A stretch of DNA of 64,000 nucleotides from Parastagonospora avenae f. sp. tritici 18332-5 (GCA_022559985.1 JAFJTR010000007.1:62001-126000), one strand, 5' to 3'; counted from the stretch's first letter, positions 45,248 through 57,220 are shown. The notes: a model not told the origin generated them from the sequence alone. Made by a program: numbers and translations.

Positions 45248-48107
45248 AGGTCTGTTTTTGAATGGGTAGAGCGGGCGGATAGGGTGGCGAAGATTTTTCT
45301 GACACACTGCTGTTGAGGTTTACGCATGATGATATGATAGAGTTTATGAATATGAATGCAGGAATAGAACATAACAGACCAGAGGTACGACGATTGAATG
45401 GAATAGTGAGCGCTTTGTCGTCAGCAAAGTTATGGAGAATTTCCACATCCTCGCCTCACGTTACAGCATGTTCAAAGCGTAGCAAAAGATATGTCGTTCA
45501 AGCTCCGCGTTCCGTCTTCTCATTCGCGAGTCATTTGGTCTCCACCATTCCCACCGTCCCCACAGCCAAAAAAAAATCCAATAACATACAACAGAGGAGA
45601 TTCGCTAATGGTCACCCACTTAACTACTAACCCTCCGGTACAATGCTTGTGTATGGCTGAGCGGACGGGAAGCCCAATGGTCATTGTCCTATGGTCGTAT
45701 GTGAAAGATATGGTAATGAGTCAGGATAATATATGCAGAGCTGGCTAGGCATAGAACGCGCAATCGACTACAACGCTGACCAAAACCTGGCTATTAGAAG
45801 CTACAGCGATAGTGACATGCCACCTAACTGCTGTAATGCGTAGATTACTGGTACTGGCTTCAGGTTGTTCGATCTAATAGGTCCCGTCTTTGTTGCTTTG
45901 TCATGCAGAAAATACCAATGGAAGTACTCGGCCATTGACAATGAAAGCTTTCTCGGCTATTTGTTCTTGCTGTTGCGGTTACGATTTCTCTTTGTAAGGG
46001 GATATCGGTGTTGAAAGCAAGGACGTCTGTGCAGATTTCTTTCCTTGTGATTTGCTTACTTTTTTGGTTCAAGAGACTCATGCGACTCTTCAGTTCTCTA
46101 AACACAAATTTATCATTCAAATGATCGCTTATTATGATGCTATTTACAACCACCGTTCTGGACTGGGCAGCCTCAGCCAGTGGTCAATCCATCCCAACGG
46201 GCACGTCTGCTTCAGGTAGTGGGTCTATTATTCCTCTTCCAAGCAATACTACGACACAGATACTTCCAATTCGTCGAAGCCAACTTATCCGTTGCCCGAT
46301 TTATCGGCAGCAGTTGTGGTGTATCTTAACATACCACGGTCACTTCAAGTGCCCAGTGTTTGAAATGGCTCCAACAAAGTCGTTGCTAGGGTTTACAGTG
46401 CATATTCATACATCGACTTTTCGGAATACGGCCTCCAAGGCTTTTGTTATCCAGTTTTCGGAATTTTGTAAGATATTTCAGATCCTCCCCGGCGCTCATA
46501 TTTGGGGTACCTGTTTCAACTAACTTGATGTGAAGATCAGCATCCATCGTCAATATTACAGCGTGGTGGCCTGGTCGCTTAGGTCTCTCAAAGTACGTTG
46601 ATAAAACCCGAAAACACCAACCTAGTCTAGAGCACGGCTTATGTCATATTATAGTGATAACAATTGCAAGATATCCGAGAAGGTGATCTTCAGAAGGAAA
46701 CGTGAAGATTAATGGTCTTTGAAAAATGAGTCTGGAGGAATCATTTCAGTAAAGACACCGAGTTCATCTGCGTTCATACCGGACGCAAGCAGGTTGTTCC
46801 CTTTCAAGACTAATGACACAGGTCCGTTCACTGCAGACATTGGGATGTTTGTTATGGGCATAACAGCTCATTACTTCAACTTCAACGGCACAAGAACTAG
46901 CTCAGTTGTTAAACAATACCCAGGCTGTCAGTAACACTTCCTTTGCAGCGCGATAGTTGCAGTAAATGGATGTACAATATTGTACGATGGGGTTGATCAA
47001 GTTACGAGTGTATGTTGTTGCAGATTGATGATGTTCTATCTATCGTACGAACGCGTTCATATACAATTCTGCTGCACACAGGCCTGCAGGTCTGTGTATC
47101 AGCAGCTCACGTGATAATGAGGATTGCTATGTACGGACATAGGCAAATCATAAAGCAATTACAGCTTATAAGCTCCAAATACTTTAAGTGCATGAACTGT
47201 CAGCTGCGGCATTGAACTAGCTTGAAATATCACAGCAAGGGCTCACGGGTTGCAGAGTCGGAGCACTGGATTCGGTCGAAGTGCAAATCTGACTCTGATG
47301 ATGCAGGGGTTTATGTGACCTTCCAATCCTTGTTCGTTCATCAATCATAGGCACCATGGGCATGGTGAACCGTCCGAAGATCAGGAAAAAAGCGTCAAGG
47401 TCGGTAGGCAGTCACTCTTCACCCAAAATTGAAGCCCAACCACCAAAACCCCCACAGCTTCAGGCCCGGCCCGATATCATTAATTGATTGCATGCTTCTG
47501 CCTGCATTCCCGCATGTTGCGCGAAATAGGCAGTCCCGACCTAGCGTGTCCTGTATGTAAGACCATCTCGGTCCGACTGCAGCCCTTAGTGTTCCGTGCC
47601 GCATACTGTTAGAAACTTTACACTGTGCCGCACAGAACTTTACAGGTGCTGGCTACGCTAATCAGCTGCATACGAGAAGTACGCATGGTATGTCACTCTG
47701 CGGCTAGAGTACTGGTCCATGCAGCGGCATGCGTTAATTCCTGCTACTGCAATGCTTGTTTTGCTTCCTTACACCTATTTGAGGGTTGCGCGCGATGAGA
47801 TGGTTCGATCAGAGTGTTGTGCCAAGACGGAATACCTGTAATTCGTAGAATGCATAGCAAGTGCACCAAGAATAATAGGCGGATAAAACTGCCTGTGTTC
47901 TACGCGAGCATCACAATTCAAGTAGTGTCATGTTTATGTCTTCGTACTCCGATGGCGGTCAAAATGATGTTTGTGCCCCGCAGATGACCCAACATGCAAT
48001 TTCACCGCCCCCTGACACAACCACACTCACCACATGTTACAACAACACCACCACGAGACCAAAGAAATAACAACGACCTACTACAGGCAGTGCTGAACTG
48101 CAAAAAT
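45248..48107. other. Gene-poor region
   Basis: About 2.9 kb without a gene I can name. Frames at 46134-46523 and 46719-46934 (plus) look partly coding: Ser/Thr-rich, then a segment ending …FVMGITAHYFNFNGTR. They are in different frames with stops between and match nothing I know; they may be relics. A perfect 14-bp palindrome, GTACAATATTGTAC, lies at 46972-46985. Confidence 0.4.
48102..48106 (-). terminator. RNA polymerase III oligo-T terminator of tRNA-Val
   Basis: Five A on the plus strand read as TTTTT on the minus strand, starting two bases after the tRNA 3' end. That is the usual Pol III stop signal. Confidence 0.75.
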
Positions 48108-48181
48108 TGACTCAAGGGAGGCTCGAACTCCCGACCTTCAGTGTGTTAGACTGACGTGATAACCAACTACACCATCGAGCC
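48108..48181 (-). tRNA. tRNA-Val (anticodon AAC)
   Basis: The minus strand folds as a 74-nt cloverleaf without an intron. The acceptor stem GGCTCGA pairs with TTGAGTC (two G-U type pairs), with discriminator A. The D arm contains GGTGTAGTTGGTTATCAC (A box). The anticodon stem TCAGT/ACTGA encloses the loop CTAACAC, anticodon AAC (valine). The T arm GGGAG-TTCGAGC-CTCCC contains the B box GTTCGAGCC-like sequence. CCA is not encoded, as normal for nuclear tRNA genes. Confidence 0.95.
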
Positions 48182-48251
48182 AGATCTGATTTGATTTGAT
48201 GACATAATCTGGATTTGGTATAACCATGAATACCAGAAGAAGCGACAGAAA

Positions 48252-48274
48252 GTACTTCCTTCGTCAGGAAGTAC
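48252..48274. repeat. Perfect 9-bp hairpin (inverted repeat)
   Basis: GTACTTCCT, five bases, then AGGAAGTAC: a perfect 9-bp inverted repeat 70 bp upstream of the tRNA-Val gene in the sense of its transcription. No flanking target duplication or longer terminal repeat was seen. Confidence 0.6.
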
Positions 48275-51060
48275 GCGTATTGGTGTTGACTGGCAGTGAT
48301 CTTACTTCCAGTGTGTCATGGTCCACTTGGTGCTGCAAAATTTTCTGCTGTGGAATTTGACGCTTAGCTTCGAACTTCACCACTTCGACATGTGCATCTG
48401 ATAAAGATATTCTTTCTACGAAACGTACGCAACGGAGAGCATGGCGGTATTTTGGGATGATCGAACAACTCAGAATCCATATCGTTTTCTCGTCTCGTAA
48501 ACGACTCTTTAGATGCAAGCAGAAGTCCCGAAAGTCCTGTCAAAGTTTCGTATAGTCTCACAGAACTGTCGAATATGTACCGCGAGCTTCGAGAGTGATT
48601 TGGCGTTCGGGGGAGATGACAATGTTGCACATTTTTATTATTCGGGTCGAGCACAGATTGAGTCTACACGCAGCCAGCTGTGGTTTCCAGTCGCTCTGCC
48701 GCAATATGGGCATACACTAACACTTAGCTGACATTAGCGATCACTGTGTATCTACTCGCCCTGTTCTTACGATGTTCCCTAAAATCGCCCAGATCTCTTG
48801 CATCTGGGTCACAAGGTATCAGCATAGATTATGAAAGCAACGAGGGCTGGTTCACAAACCAGAACTTTCCGAAGTTCCTGGATGGCCATCGCTTATGCAA
48901 GTCGGTCACGATTGCGATGCAATGCAGATGCATAGAGTTCATTGCCGGTTCAAAATGAATATTGATCGAAGTTGCTCAGACTTCTGAAGTTCTTTTGAGA
49001 GCATGACAACGTTGAGTATGAAGGTGATCGATTCGATTCGTGCCCAAAGGTCGTGCCCTGAAGACGCGAGGACTGATCATGGCGATGCTTGGTCATGGCT
49101 ATTAGGATATCTCCGTTCCAGACTTTGCCCGATACCTCTGTCTACCGGCCTGTCAGCTCCAGAGCACGGTCAATCCAGGAGTACTTGATGGACTCAAACA
49201 TCGTCAACGGACTGGCCATATGAAAGACAGCGGCCTTTGGGATGGTAGATAAACCCAGTTCGTGATCGCTGAATGTCTGCGCACCCACCAACCACATCTA
49301 GGATATCTATACCCAGAAGTGCCGGCTTCTTAGGTCTTTAACAGATCTTTGCCAAGATGCCTTGGCCTCTAACCTTATTTCGACTTGACATCATCACCAT
49401 TTCCACCACAAGCGCATTCCTCAACTCGCTTGTTGTTGCCAGAAAGACAAAGACGGGAAGAGCTCGTGACCTTGGAGGAAGCACCTGCAATGTGGATACC
49501 ACGCGACGGACACCAAGTTACACGGCGGAGTTGCCCCCTGACATCAACACATGTGCGACGCGCTCAACACCCTGCGCCGCTTGCAGCCTCGCCAGCCATC
49601 CAGTAATTCAATGATCTCGAGCTCTTCCATCAGACACGCGTGGCATGCCCTTCAATATCACGATTTGGCATCTAGAGAGTTCTTAGATCACAGCGTACAT
49701 GGTAGCGCGTCCACACCCTCGAACCTGGACGTTCTCACCGCGAACTCGGCAGCATGGACCACCGCATCACCATACCCACAATGGCTAGCGAGGGCGAAAA
49801 TCTCTCCGGTATTTGTCCCAGCGTCAGCCATCTGAAGCTGGGCTAGCTTAGCCGACCCATTCTGGTTGGTCGAGACTGCACTAGAAGAGACAAGCCCGTC
49901 CACTGAGAGCTTGTTGAGCCTCCGGGATGTCGCATGGGAGCTAATGCACCCCGCCGCGTATCGTATGCTTGGGTCCAACTGAAGGCCAGAAGCAAAATTT
50001 CTGCTGGCACCATTTTCGTGTTCAAGATTGTCAATGTCCGCCCTGCCACACGGGCTGTACCATGGTCACAGCAACAACGCCTCTCTCCGACATGCTGCGC
50101 TAACTACGGCATTCCCAGGATGCTTCGATCGTCTGACAAAACATTTTTGACCTTTGTGGGGTTCAAGTTGACGCCAGCACACGTGACAGTGTGGTCGCAC
50201 TTTCGAGGCTGAGTGTCCATGCTGAAACAATCACGTTCGCCAGGTGATCGTCCTAATGCAGCCAGAGATCGCATGCAGCTCCTTGGCATGACGAGCGCGA
50301 GAGGATCAACATTGAGATGCTACATGCAGCAAATCAACTTCCGCATCCTAGTGGCGTTCATTGTTCTTTGACTGATGAACAGTGTGCCGTCCCCGCAAAG
50401 CCATACACATGATCTCCGACATGAGGTCAATGTTCACCGATGACAATGCAAAGGCGCTAGAGAGCTTAGCATCCTATCAGAACCACTCGAAAACGCCTTT
50501 TTGTTGCCTCGGCTTGCTGGATCCCGTCCAAGCTGCGCCACTACAATCATGCTACACGGGGATTCCGAGTTCCCTAATTCCTCGTGTTGGACGAGCAGAC
50601 AGATATTGTGCTTGCTTGAAAAACTAGTTGGCAAGCTTGGGTTCGGGAGCGGGCTCGAAGCACTGCTTACGCATGCAGAGCACGAGATAGCGCACCATCA
50701 ACGATTTCAATCGTGCCTTCGAGATGCATGGCTGGCGTCCATCTGGTGCGCCGAGGCTTGAGACTAAGCGTTCAAGAGCCAAAGCTAGGATCCACGCTAC
50801 GACGGTGCTATCGGACTATCCTTCATGAACCAATAATGGCTCTAGCGCTAATTCTCCACGCTCCAGCCCCGGACTAGACACACGCTTCTGGGACAACATG
50901 TCGGGGTCCATGTCGGGGTGCGCGTGTGACAGTCCACGTACTTAAGGGAAGGTTGACCCGTGCCAAAATCCTCATCCAGTCTTGAGTACCAACAGCAACT
51001 CAGAGGACCTCGCTCGATCTTTTCTCTTTCATACAACCTTTCTTCAGAGGTTATCTCACC
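48275..51060. other. Gene-poor region upstream of the hexose transporter
   Basis: About 2.8 kb. ORFs on both strands (for example 49357-49614 plus, 49688-49978 minus, 50382-50761 plus) are short, in mixed frames and lack domains. The last few hundred bases hold the transporter promoter, with a small direct repeat annotated separately. A CCCCGG (50867-50872) matches the CreA-type SYGGRG core on the minus strand. Confidence 0.4.
50897..50919 (+). repeat. Two 11-bp direct repeats in the transporter promoter
   Basis: CATGTCGGGGT occurs at 50897-50907 and again at 50909-50919, one base apart (12-bp period), about 140-165 bp upstream of the hexose transporter ATG. The spacing is near one helical turn, which suits cooperative binding. 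The protein that would bind is unknown. Confidence 0.45.
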
Positions 51061-52775
51061 ATGGGTCTAATGCTGAAGAAGCCCGAGGGGAGTGCCGGAA
51101 GCGCACTCCCAGCCATTATGGTCGGTCTGTTCGTCGCCTTTGGCGGTGTCCTCTTTGGGTACGTATGTTCCTCCATTTATTGTAACAGGCAACTAAGTTC
51201 TCATCAGATATGACACTGGTACCATTGGTGGTATTTTGGGCATGACCTACTGGAAGAACCTCTTTAGTACCGGTTATCGCAACGAGAAAAACGAGCTTGA
51301 TGTTGACGCCTCTCAATCTTCTTTGATCGTCTCCATCCTCTCCGCTGGTACATTCTTCGGTGCACTTACTGCTGCACCTGCAGCTGACTTCCTCGGTCGT
51401 CGTCTCGGTCTCGTTGCTTGCAACGTCGTCTTCTGCGTTGGTGTAATCCTGCAGACCATTGCTACCGACATTCCTGTATTCGTTGCTGGTCGCTTCTTCG
51501 CTGGATACGGAGTCGGCATGATCAGTGCAACCATTCCTCTCTACCAGTCTGAGACCGCGCCCAAGTGGATTCGTGGTGTCATTGTTGGTGCCTACCAGCT
51601 TGCTATCACCATCGGTATCCTCCTTGCCAACATCGTCAACAACGCTACCAAGGACCGCCTCGATACCGGATCATACCGCATTCCTATTGCAGTACAATTT
51701 GCATGGGCCATCATCTTGTTCGTCGGTTGTGTCTTTCTCCCAGAGACGCCCCGTTGGTACATCAAGAAGGGCAAGCCAGAGGCCGCCGCGAAGTCGCTGT
51801 CCACGCTCCGTCGTCTCGATATCGACCACCCAGCCGTTGTCGAGGAGCTTGCCGAGATCACTGCCAACCACGAGTACGAGCTCTCGCTCGGCAAGTCCAC
51901 ATACCTCGACTGCTTCAAGGGCAACCTTGGCAAGCGTCTTGCGACTGGTTGCTTGCTCCAGGCCCTCCAGCAGCTTACTGGTGTAAACTTTATCTTCTAC
52001 TACGGTACCTCCTTCTTCCAGCGTGCTGGTTTCAAGAACCCTTTCATCATTTCTATGATCACATCCTCCGTCAATGTCGCCTCCACCTTCCCTGGTCTTT
52101 ACCTTGTCGAGAAATGGGGTCGCCGCAACCTTCTCCTTTTCGGCGCTGTTGGTATGGCTGTCTGCCAGTTCATCGTCGCCATTACTGGTACCGTTGCCGG
52201 TGTTGAGAACCAGGCCGCACAGAACGCGCTCGTGGCATTCGTCTGCATCTACATCTTCTTCTTCGCCTGCTCTTGGGGCCCTGTCGCCTGGGTCGTTACT
52301 GGCGAGATCTTCCCCCTCAAGGTCCGCGCCAAGTCTCTCTCTATGACTAGTAAGTTGCCTCTCCATATGATTCTTTGAGACTATGCTAATCATTGCCACA
52401 GCCGCCTCCAACTGGCTTCTCAACTTCGCTATTGGATACGCCACCCCCTACATGGTCAACGACGGCCCTGGCAACGCCAATCTCGGAGCTAAGGTCTTCT
52501 TCGTCTGGGGTGGATTCTGCTTCATCTGCGGTTTCTTCGTCTGGGCCATGATCTACGAGACCAAGGGTCTGTCTCTCGAGCAGGTTGACGAGCTTTACGG
52601 CAAGGTTAGCAAGGCCTGGAAGTCTCAGGGCTTTGTTCCCACCGTCTCTTTCCAGGATGTTCAGGACGTCCAGGGTGACAACCGCCGCAAGAGCTTGACT
52701 GATGTCGAGGCCGAGGCTTCCCGTAAGAGGAGCGCTCAGTACACTGAGGGCTTCAACGAGAAGACTGCTGTTTAA
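51061..52775 (+). CDS. Hexose transporter, MFS sugar porter family
   Basis: The product is a plasma-membrane proton-coupled or facilitative monosaccharide carrier. Exons are 51061-51158, 51208-52349 and 52402-52775, with introns of 49 nt (GTACGT…CAG) and 52 nt (GTAAGT…CAG), giving 537 residues. Twelve helices are predicted. Family motifs present are GYDTGTIGGI at the first helix, DFLGRRLGL, GRFFAGYGVGMISATIPLYQ, SETAPKWIRG, FLPETPRWYIKKGK, LQQLTGVNFIFYYGTSFF, VEKWGRRNLL and MIYETKGLSLEQVDELY. These fit fungal high-affinity glucose/hexose transporters. The C-terminal tail is cytosolic and charged, without an Rgt2/Snf3-type long extension, so a transporter rather than a sensor. Substrate range is not decided by sequence. 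Confidence 0.95.
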
Positions 52776-54372
52776 GTCTGATACACAGTAGGAGCAGGTG
52801 GATATGAGATCCAAGTAGAAGGTTGATTGCTGGTGTGATACCCTTAGGTACGAGTGGAAGGCGTTGCAAGACCACTTCCGTGTAAATATCGTCAATGAAT
52901 TATGATTTTTTCACAACTTCATTTCCTGTAACCATTGCCATAACACCGCAAACCGAGTGTAACGACTAAACCTACAAACACCATATCGCACTTTGACTTC
53001 ACCAAACTCAATTCCGAGCCAATTTCCACATTTTAAAGACCCCTCACGATCTTCAATGAATATCCCCAATGATGTTCCTAGATCATCATCTCCACAGCAA
53101 CACCTGACGACCATGACCCACTAGCGCCATCGCCCAGGACCTGGTTGCGGGATGGAAGACCCCTTCCCCAGGTTCTCGCCAACGGTTTAGCGCAACACTG
53201 CGGAGGTGCTCCGACAGGCATCCAGCAACAGCCGCGTGCGATCTACCGGGCCTGGATCGATGTTCGCGGCATCTCCAGGCGAGGGGTAGCGCTAAGAGAT
53301 GAATAAGGTTGCAGCCATGTAAGAGAATTGTCTGAAGCGACGCGCGCTGGCTATGTGGTGGAGGTCACATGTCTTGTATCTGTAGTGATAGTCGTACACC
53401 CTGACAATTGATGGCGAGTCGGTCCTTCAATTCTTTTTGAATGACTGGTTGCAAAACCCTCTGGGTGTCCATTCTTGCCGTGTCTTCAGGTCCACATTAT
53501 TCCTTGTGGCGATCGTGTGCGGTACCGGAAGCTCTAGCGCGTCCGAGAATCTTGCCTTCAATCGAGATTTTGTCAAGCCGTGACGGCCATGGATACCTGG
53601 TTGGGTGTTGCTCGCTAAGGTAAAGTGTACATAGCTTTGTGGTACAGATATGCGATTCCGTGGAGAACACTGGCCCATGGGCCGTTCTTGGCGCGGTAAT
53701 CGCGTCTCTCGGGGCGGTTGGAACGTGTCATAGGCATGTATGACACTGAATGACCGAAGATGTAATGGCCCATGACTTCAAACCGGAAGCTCGCTTGCGA
53801 CCCGACTTGTAGGTATCTCATGGACAGGATCCACTCCTGCTCAGATCCGCTTAGACAAGTTGCTCTTTTGTGTCCTTCCTGAAAGTTGGTCCAAAGCGTC
53901 TGACGAAATGTTCGAGAATGAGTGAAACAAAATAAATACCCCGCCAAAGAAAAGTGAAGATGTGTACAGAGAGACTCAAGATCGCGTGGCGGTAAGCATA
54001 CCACAGTCGATGGCGTTAGAATGGTGGTCGAAGCGCAAAAGAGCCATATTTGGTTGCGGCGCTTAGGTGATGTTGAAAAACAGTGCTCTGTGTACTTGGC
54101 CTAATGTTGATCCAGCGTAAAATAGCACTACATACATGGGAGCTGGGCAACCGTGTACGGACGCTTCATTGGTAGCGCGGGGGAAGATGAGCCGGAGCTA
54201 GGAACGAGCAGAAATAAAGCGTTCAAGCGGTTGTCTATTGCACGATACTGAACAAGGCTGTGTTACATCTCCTAACTAAAGCAATGCGTCAAAGGTACAA
54301 CGCTTCTGGGTACAATCTCCGTTCTAATCTGACGATTTACCAGATTCTTACCTTGTCAATAGAATTTATTCT
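52776..54372. other. Convergent intergenic region, hexose transporter / RPC25
   Basis: About 1.6 kb between two convergent gene ends. A 129-codon minus-strand ORF at 53615-54004 (GHYIFGHSVSYMPMTRSNRP in it) is the longest frame but matches no family I know and has no obvious splice partner. Confidence 0.4.
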
Positions 54373-55278
54373 TCATTCCTTGGCGTCTTCCATCTCAGCA
54401 TCACCTTCTTCACCTTCTTCACCTTCTTGCTCGCCCCACCATAGCGTTGGACCTAGCCCTGCCTGGTTCATCGAGCCCTATGAATAGTTAGCATACATCA
54501 TAATTCGTCCCTGGGCTGTGAAGACGCACGATGACCCGCCAAGCTGTGCCTCTCTCCTCAATCACGTTCCCCTGCTCATCCTTCTGCACAATCGTCGGCC
54601 TCTGGTCAAACCACTCTTCTTGTTCGACCCTGAATAGCACGGGCTCGCCCTTGTCCAGAAACAGCTCCGTACCATCTGAATTCCACACCCACACGCCCTC
54701 GGCCTGGCTGAAGCTCGAATTCTCGAATAGATTCTGATACGGCACAAAGACCTCGGAGGTAAAGTCGAGATCAATAATGATACCATCTGGACTCGAACTC
54801 TTGATGCGACCGTAGATGATCTCGCCACGGAACGGGCGGAAAACAGTCATCCGGAATTCAATGTTGACGTTGACGAGACCGGTGCCGTGGCCGATGAGGC
54901 CTTCAGTGGCTGTTAAAAGGTCCCACATGCAAATGCACAATCCGATGCCAGGAACGATTTTGTTGGCGTACTTTTCGTTGACGACATCTTTGATGGCTTG
55001 CGCGCTGGGCTTGGAGAAGTCCTGCGGTTTGATTTGGATCAGGTCTTGTATTGTGGTCTGGGAAAGTGTTAGTAAAGACAAGAACAAGTTTCTTGGTAGT
55101 GTTAGAGATACAGCTGCAAACAAAAGTCTCAAGCACAGATTATGAATCATTGCGATGGGTTTGAGACGAGCTTTGCTGTAACCCGTGACTCTCATACAGC
55201 ACCCGATTTGATGTGCGAACACCAGAGGAGTGCAATTCATCGCTACGGCAACAAGAGTACTTACGAGAATGAACATGA
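54373..55278 (-). CDS. RPC25: RNA polymerase III subunit Rpc25 (Rpb7-like, RPC8)
   Basis: With Rpc17 it forms the stalk of RNA polymerase III and is needed for initiation. Exons are 55278-55267, 55057-54530 and 54477-54373, giving 214 residues, close to yeast Rpc25 (212). The first exon is only 12 bases (MFIL), followed by a 209-nt intron; MFIL-TTIQDLIQIKPQDF is the expected N-terminus of the family. The second intron is 52 nt (GTGCGT…CATAG). The Rpb7 N-terminal domain covers about 8-75, with VNEKYANKIVPGIGLCICM. The RPC8-type OB domain follows (FRPFRGEIIYGRIKSSSPDG, SEVFVPYQNLF). The tail is very acidic (EEGEEGDAEMEDAKE). It is divergent from the Rsa1/NUFIP-like gene. Confidence 0.94.
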
Positions 55279-55564
55279 TGGGCTTATAGGAGGCTTCATG
55301 AGTGTTTGGGAGAACTGGATATGTCACCGAGGCATCTTGATAGTGTGGTGGACACAAAGGTGAAGCTAGCTACAAGAATTATGCATGACTAGCGTCACGC
55401 TAGCCTTATCGATAACAGCTTTTGCGGACTCCCGAGGCGCGTCTCGACTGCTCCCAAAGTTTTGCATCCTCCAGGGCTATCGCTTTGCTGCACATGACTT
55501 GAGGTTTACAAGAAACTGCCATGTGTGCATACGTATCAATATCGCCAACACTCGCGACTTGATA
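55279..55564. promoter_or_regulatory. Bidirectional promoter RPC25 / Rsa1-like gene
   Basis: 286 bp between divergent starts. The frame of the downstream gene is open upstream to an ATG at 55385, but those 60 codons lack the composition of the protein, so I treat this as promoter and leader. Confidence 0.4.
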
Positions 55565-57175
55565 ATGTCGTCATTCAAGTTCCCACCTCCGCCTCCACCG
55601 CCGCCGAAAGCTTCCTCAAACGACAATCAGTCGCCATATCCAAGCCAGAGAGGTGGTAGTAGTAGTAGTAGGGGAAGGGGTGATGGAGGTCGCGGGAGGG
55701 GCAGTAGTCAACGTGGTGGAAGTGGTGGCTTTGGCGGAAGTCAAAGAGGCGCCCCGGCAAATAACAGCATAGGAGGCCCACGGGGAGGATATCAGAACAA
55801 CAGAGGAGGCTCTTCTCAGAGAGGCGGCTCACGACAATGGCAGCAACCAAACCTCCCCATGCAGACAAACAGCTCGAGTGCGCCGAATTTGGCCAATGGT
55901 GCTCTCGTAAGCCCTTCTTTCACGACTCCACCAGCACTCGATCCAAACACGTTGGTACAGGCTATATCATTCATGGCAACACCTGCCGGAGCCCAGTCAA
56001 TGGCAGCTTTTGCCAGTCACATCGCAGGAACTGGGAATGCGCCCTTTGCGCCACCACCGGTCCAACAGCAAACACCACAACCATCACCAAGATACGCACC
56101 TTCGCAACAGTCCGGTCAGAAGAGGAAATGGGATGAGCGTCAAAATGAACCACATACGCAACGCAAGCCGCAACGCAAGCCACAACAGCAAGGTCCCAAA
56201 CCGCCCAGAGCCAAGGCAGCCGTGCCACCAGCTGTACCGGGGTTTGGATTCATGTTGCCCACACTTTCGTCCGCACCATTACAATCTAAATCGCACAAGG
56301 CGCAAGGCAATAGGAAAGGAAAGGTCAGACTGGGTCTCACAAACCAAGATGAAAAGCTAGAGGAGAGCAGCGAAGAAGAGGAGATCGATGAGGAAGCTGC
56401 TCTCGGTGAGAAGCTGAAGGGTGGTGGGTATGCATTCGAACATGAGGGCGAGCATATTTCGCTGCAAACGGCTGCAGATATTGCAGAGTGGATCAAAGAT
56501 CGAAGAAGGAATTTTCCGACATACCAAAAGGCCGTGGAAAAGGCCCTAGCAAGAGCAGAGAAGCGCAAGAATGAGCTAGAGTTTGTCCGCAGACTGAAAG
56601 GGAAGCCTCCGCAGCCAGAATCTGAGCGTGCAAGAACTGTACCCAAGGCTCACGAGCGGAGTCAACGAGACGGGAAGAAACAAGAAGAACTCGCCGCACT
56701 GCGTAAGAAGCTTCACGAAAGCATGATGAAAAAGAAGGAGGTTCCCGCGACTGTTGACCTGGGGATAGGGTATGGGAGTGCGACAGAGTCTGAGGGCGAA
56801 AGCTCGGTGCTCTCAGAATCTTCAGTTGTGTCCAGCTCGGAAGAGTCGTCAGACGAGTCTGATGATGAGGCAAACGACAGCGACGCACCGCCCGAGGCAA
56901 CATCGTCCAAGATCGCACCGCCGCCCATCAAAGTACCACCACCACCCGTACCCTCGCAAACAGAGCGAAAGCCTGGTAAAGGCAAGATGTGCGACAATTG
57001 GAAACAACACGGGAAATGTCCATTTGGAGATGGGTGCAGGTACAAACACTCTCCTCTGAAAGAAGAGAAACGACTAGGACTGTATGAGAAGCTTGTTGAA
57101 CAAGAGCTGGTCAAGTCGGATCAGCTGGCACTCGATGCGATCAAGTATCTTGGCCAGAATGGCTTCCTCGGCTGA
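55565..57175 (+). CDS. Rsa1/NUFIP1-like snoRNP assembly protein with CCCH zinc finger
   Basis: Homologues help assemble box C/D snoRNPs together with the R2TP chaperone in the nucleus. One exon of 536 residues; I chose ATG 55565 because a proline run (FPPPPPPPPK) typical of the N-terminus starts right after it. Residues about 27-85 are RGG/GRG-rich (RNA binding). The middle is disordered and ends in an acidic run. The NUFIP1 domain core (EHISLQTAADIAEWIKDRRR…FPT) lies near 290-325. Another Ser/Glu/Asp-rich stretch follows. A single CCCH zinc finger closes the gene (MCDNWKQHGKCPFGDGCRYKH, C-x7-C-x5-C-x3-H pattern), then EEKRLGLYEKLVEQE. The CCCH finger replaces the C2H2 finger of animal NUFIP1, as known in fungi. 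Confidence 0.88.
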   Translation: MSSFKFPPPPPPPPKASSNDNQSPYPSQRGGSSSSRGRGDGGRGRGSSQRGGSGGFGGSQRGAPANNSIGGPRGGYQNNRGGSSQRGGSRQWQQPNLPMQTNSSSAPNLANGALVSPSFTTPPALDPNTLVQAISFMATPAGAQSMAAFASHIAGTGNAPFAPPPVQQQTPQPSPRYAPSQQSGQKRKWDERQNEPHTQRKPQRKPQQQGPKPPRAKAAVPPAVPGFGFMLPTLSSAPLQSKSHKAQGNRKGKVRLGLTNQDEKLEESSEEEEIDEEAALGEKLKGGGYAFEHEGEHISLQTAADIAEWIKDRRRNFPTYQKAVEKALARAEKRKNELEFVRRLKGKPPQPESERARTVPKAHERSQRDGKKQEELAALRKKLHESMMKKKEVPATVDLGIGYGSATESEGESSVLSESSVVSSSEESSDESDDEANDSDAPPEATSSKIAPPPIKVPPPPVPSQTERKPGKGKMCDNWKQHGKCPFGDGCRYKHSPLKEEKRLGLYEKLVEQELVKSDQLALDAIKYLGQNGFLG

Positions 57176-57220
57176 GATGTAGTATTTCCGTATTCGCACG
57201 CATTATACCACTTTCATCCG

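Noticed and set aside
46134..46934. Ser/Thr-rich ORF and a second short ORF that might form a secreted protein.
   Set aside because: Different frames, intervening stops in every frame, no consistent splice sites, and no family recognised; kept only as a remark in the gene-poor interval.
51671..52444. 257-codon minus-strand ORF antisense to the hexose transporter.
   Set aside because: Glu/Asp/Val-rich mirror of a codon-biased plus-strand gene; no independent evidence.
53615..54004. 129-codon minus-strand ORF.
   Set aside because: No family match, no signal or membrane features, and no supporting promoter or splice context.
55385..55564. Upstream ATG extending the Rsa1/NUFIP-like protein by 60 residues.
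   Set aside because: The extension lacks the Gly/Pro/Arg-rich character of the protein and falls in the promoter shared with RPC25; ATG 55565 begins the expected proline-rich start.
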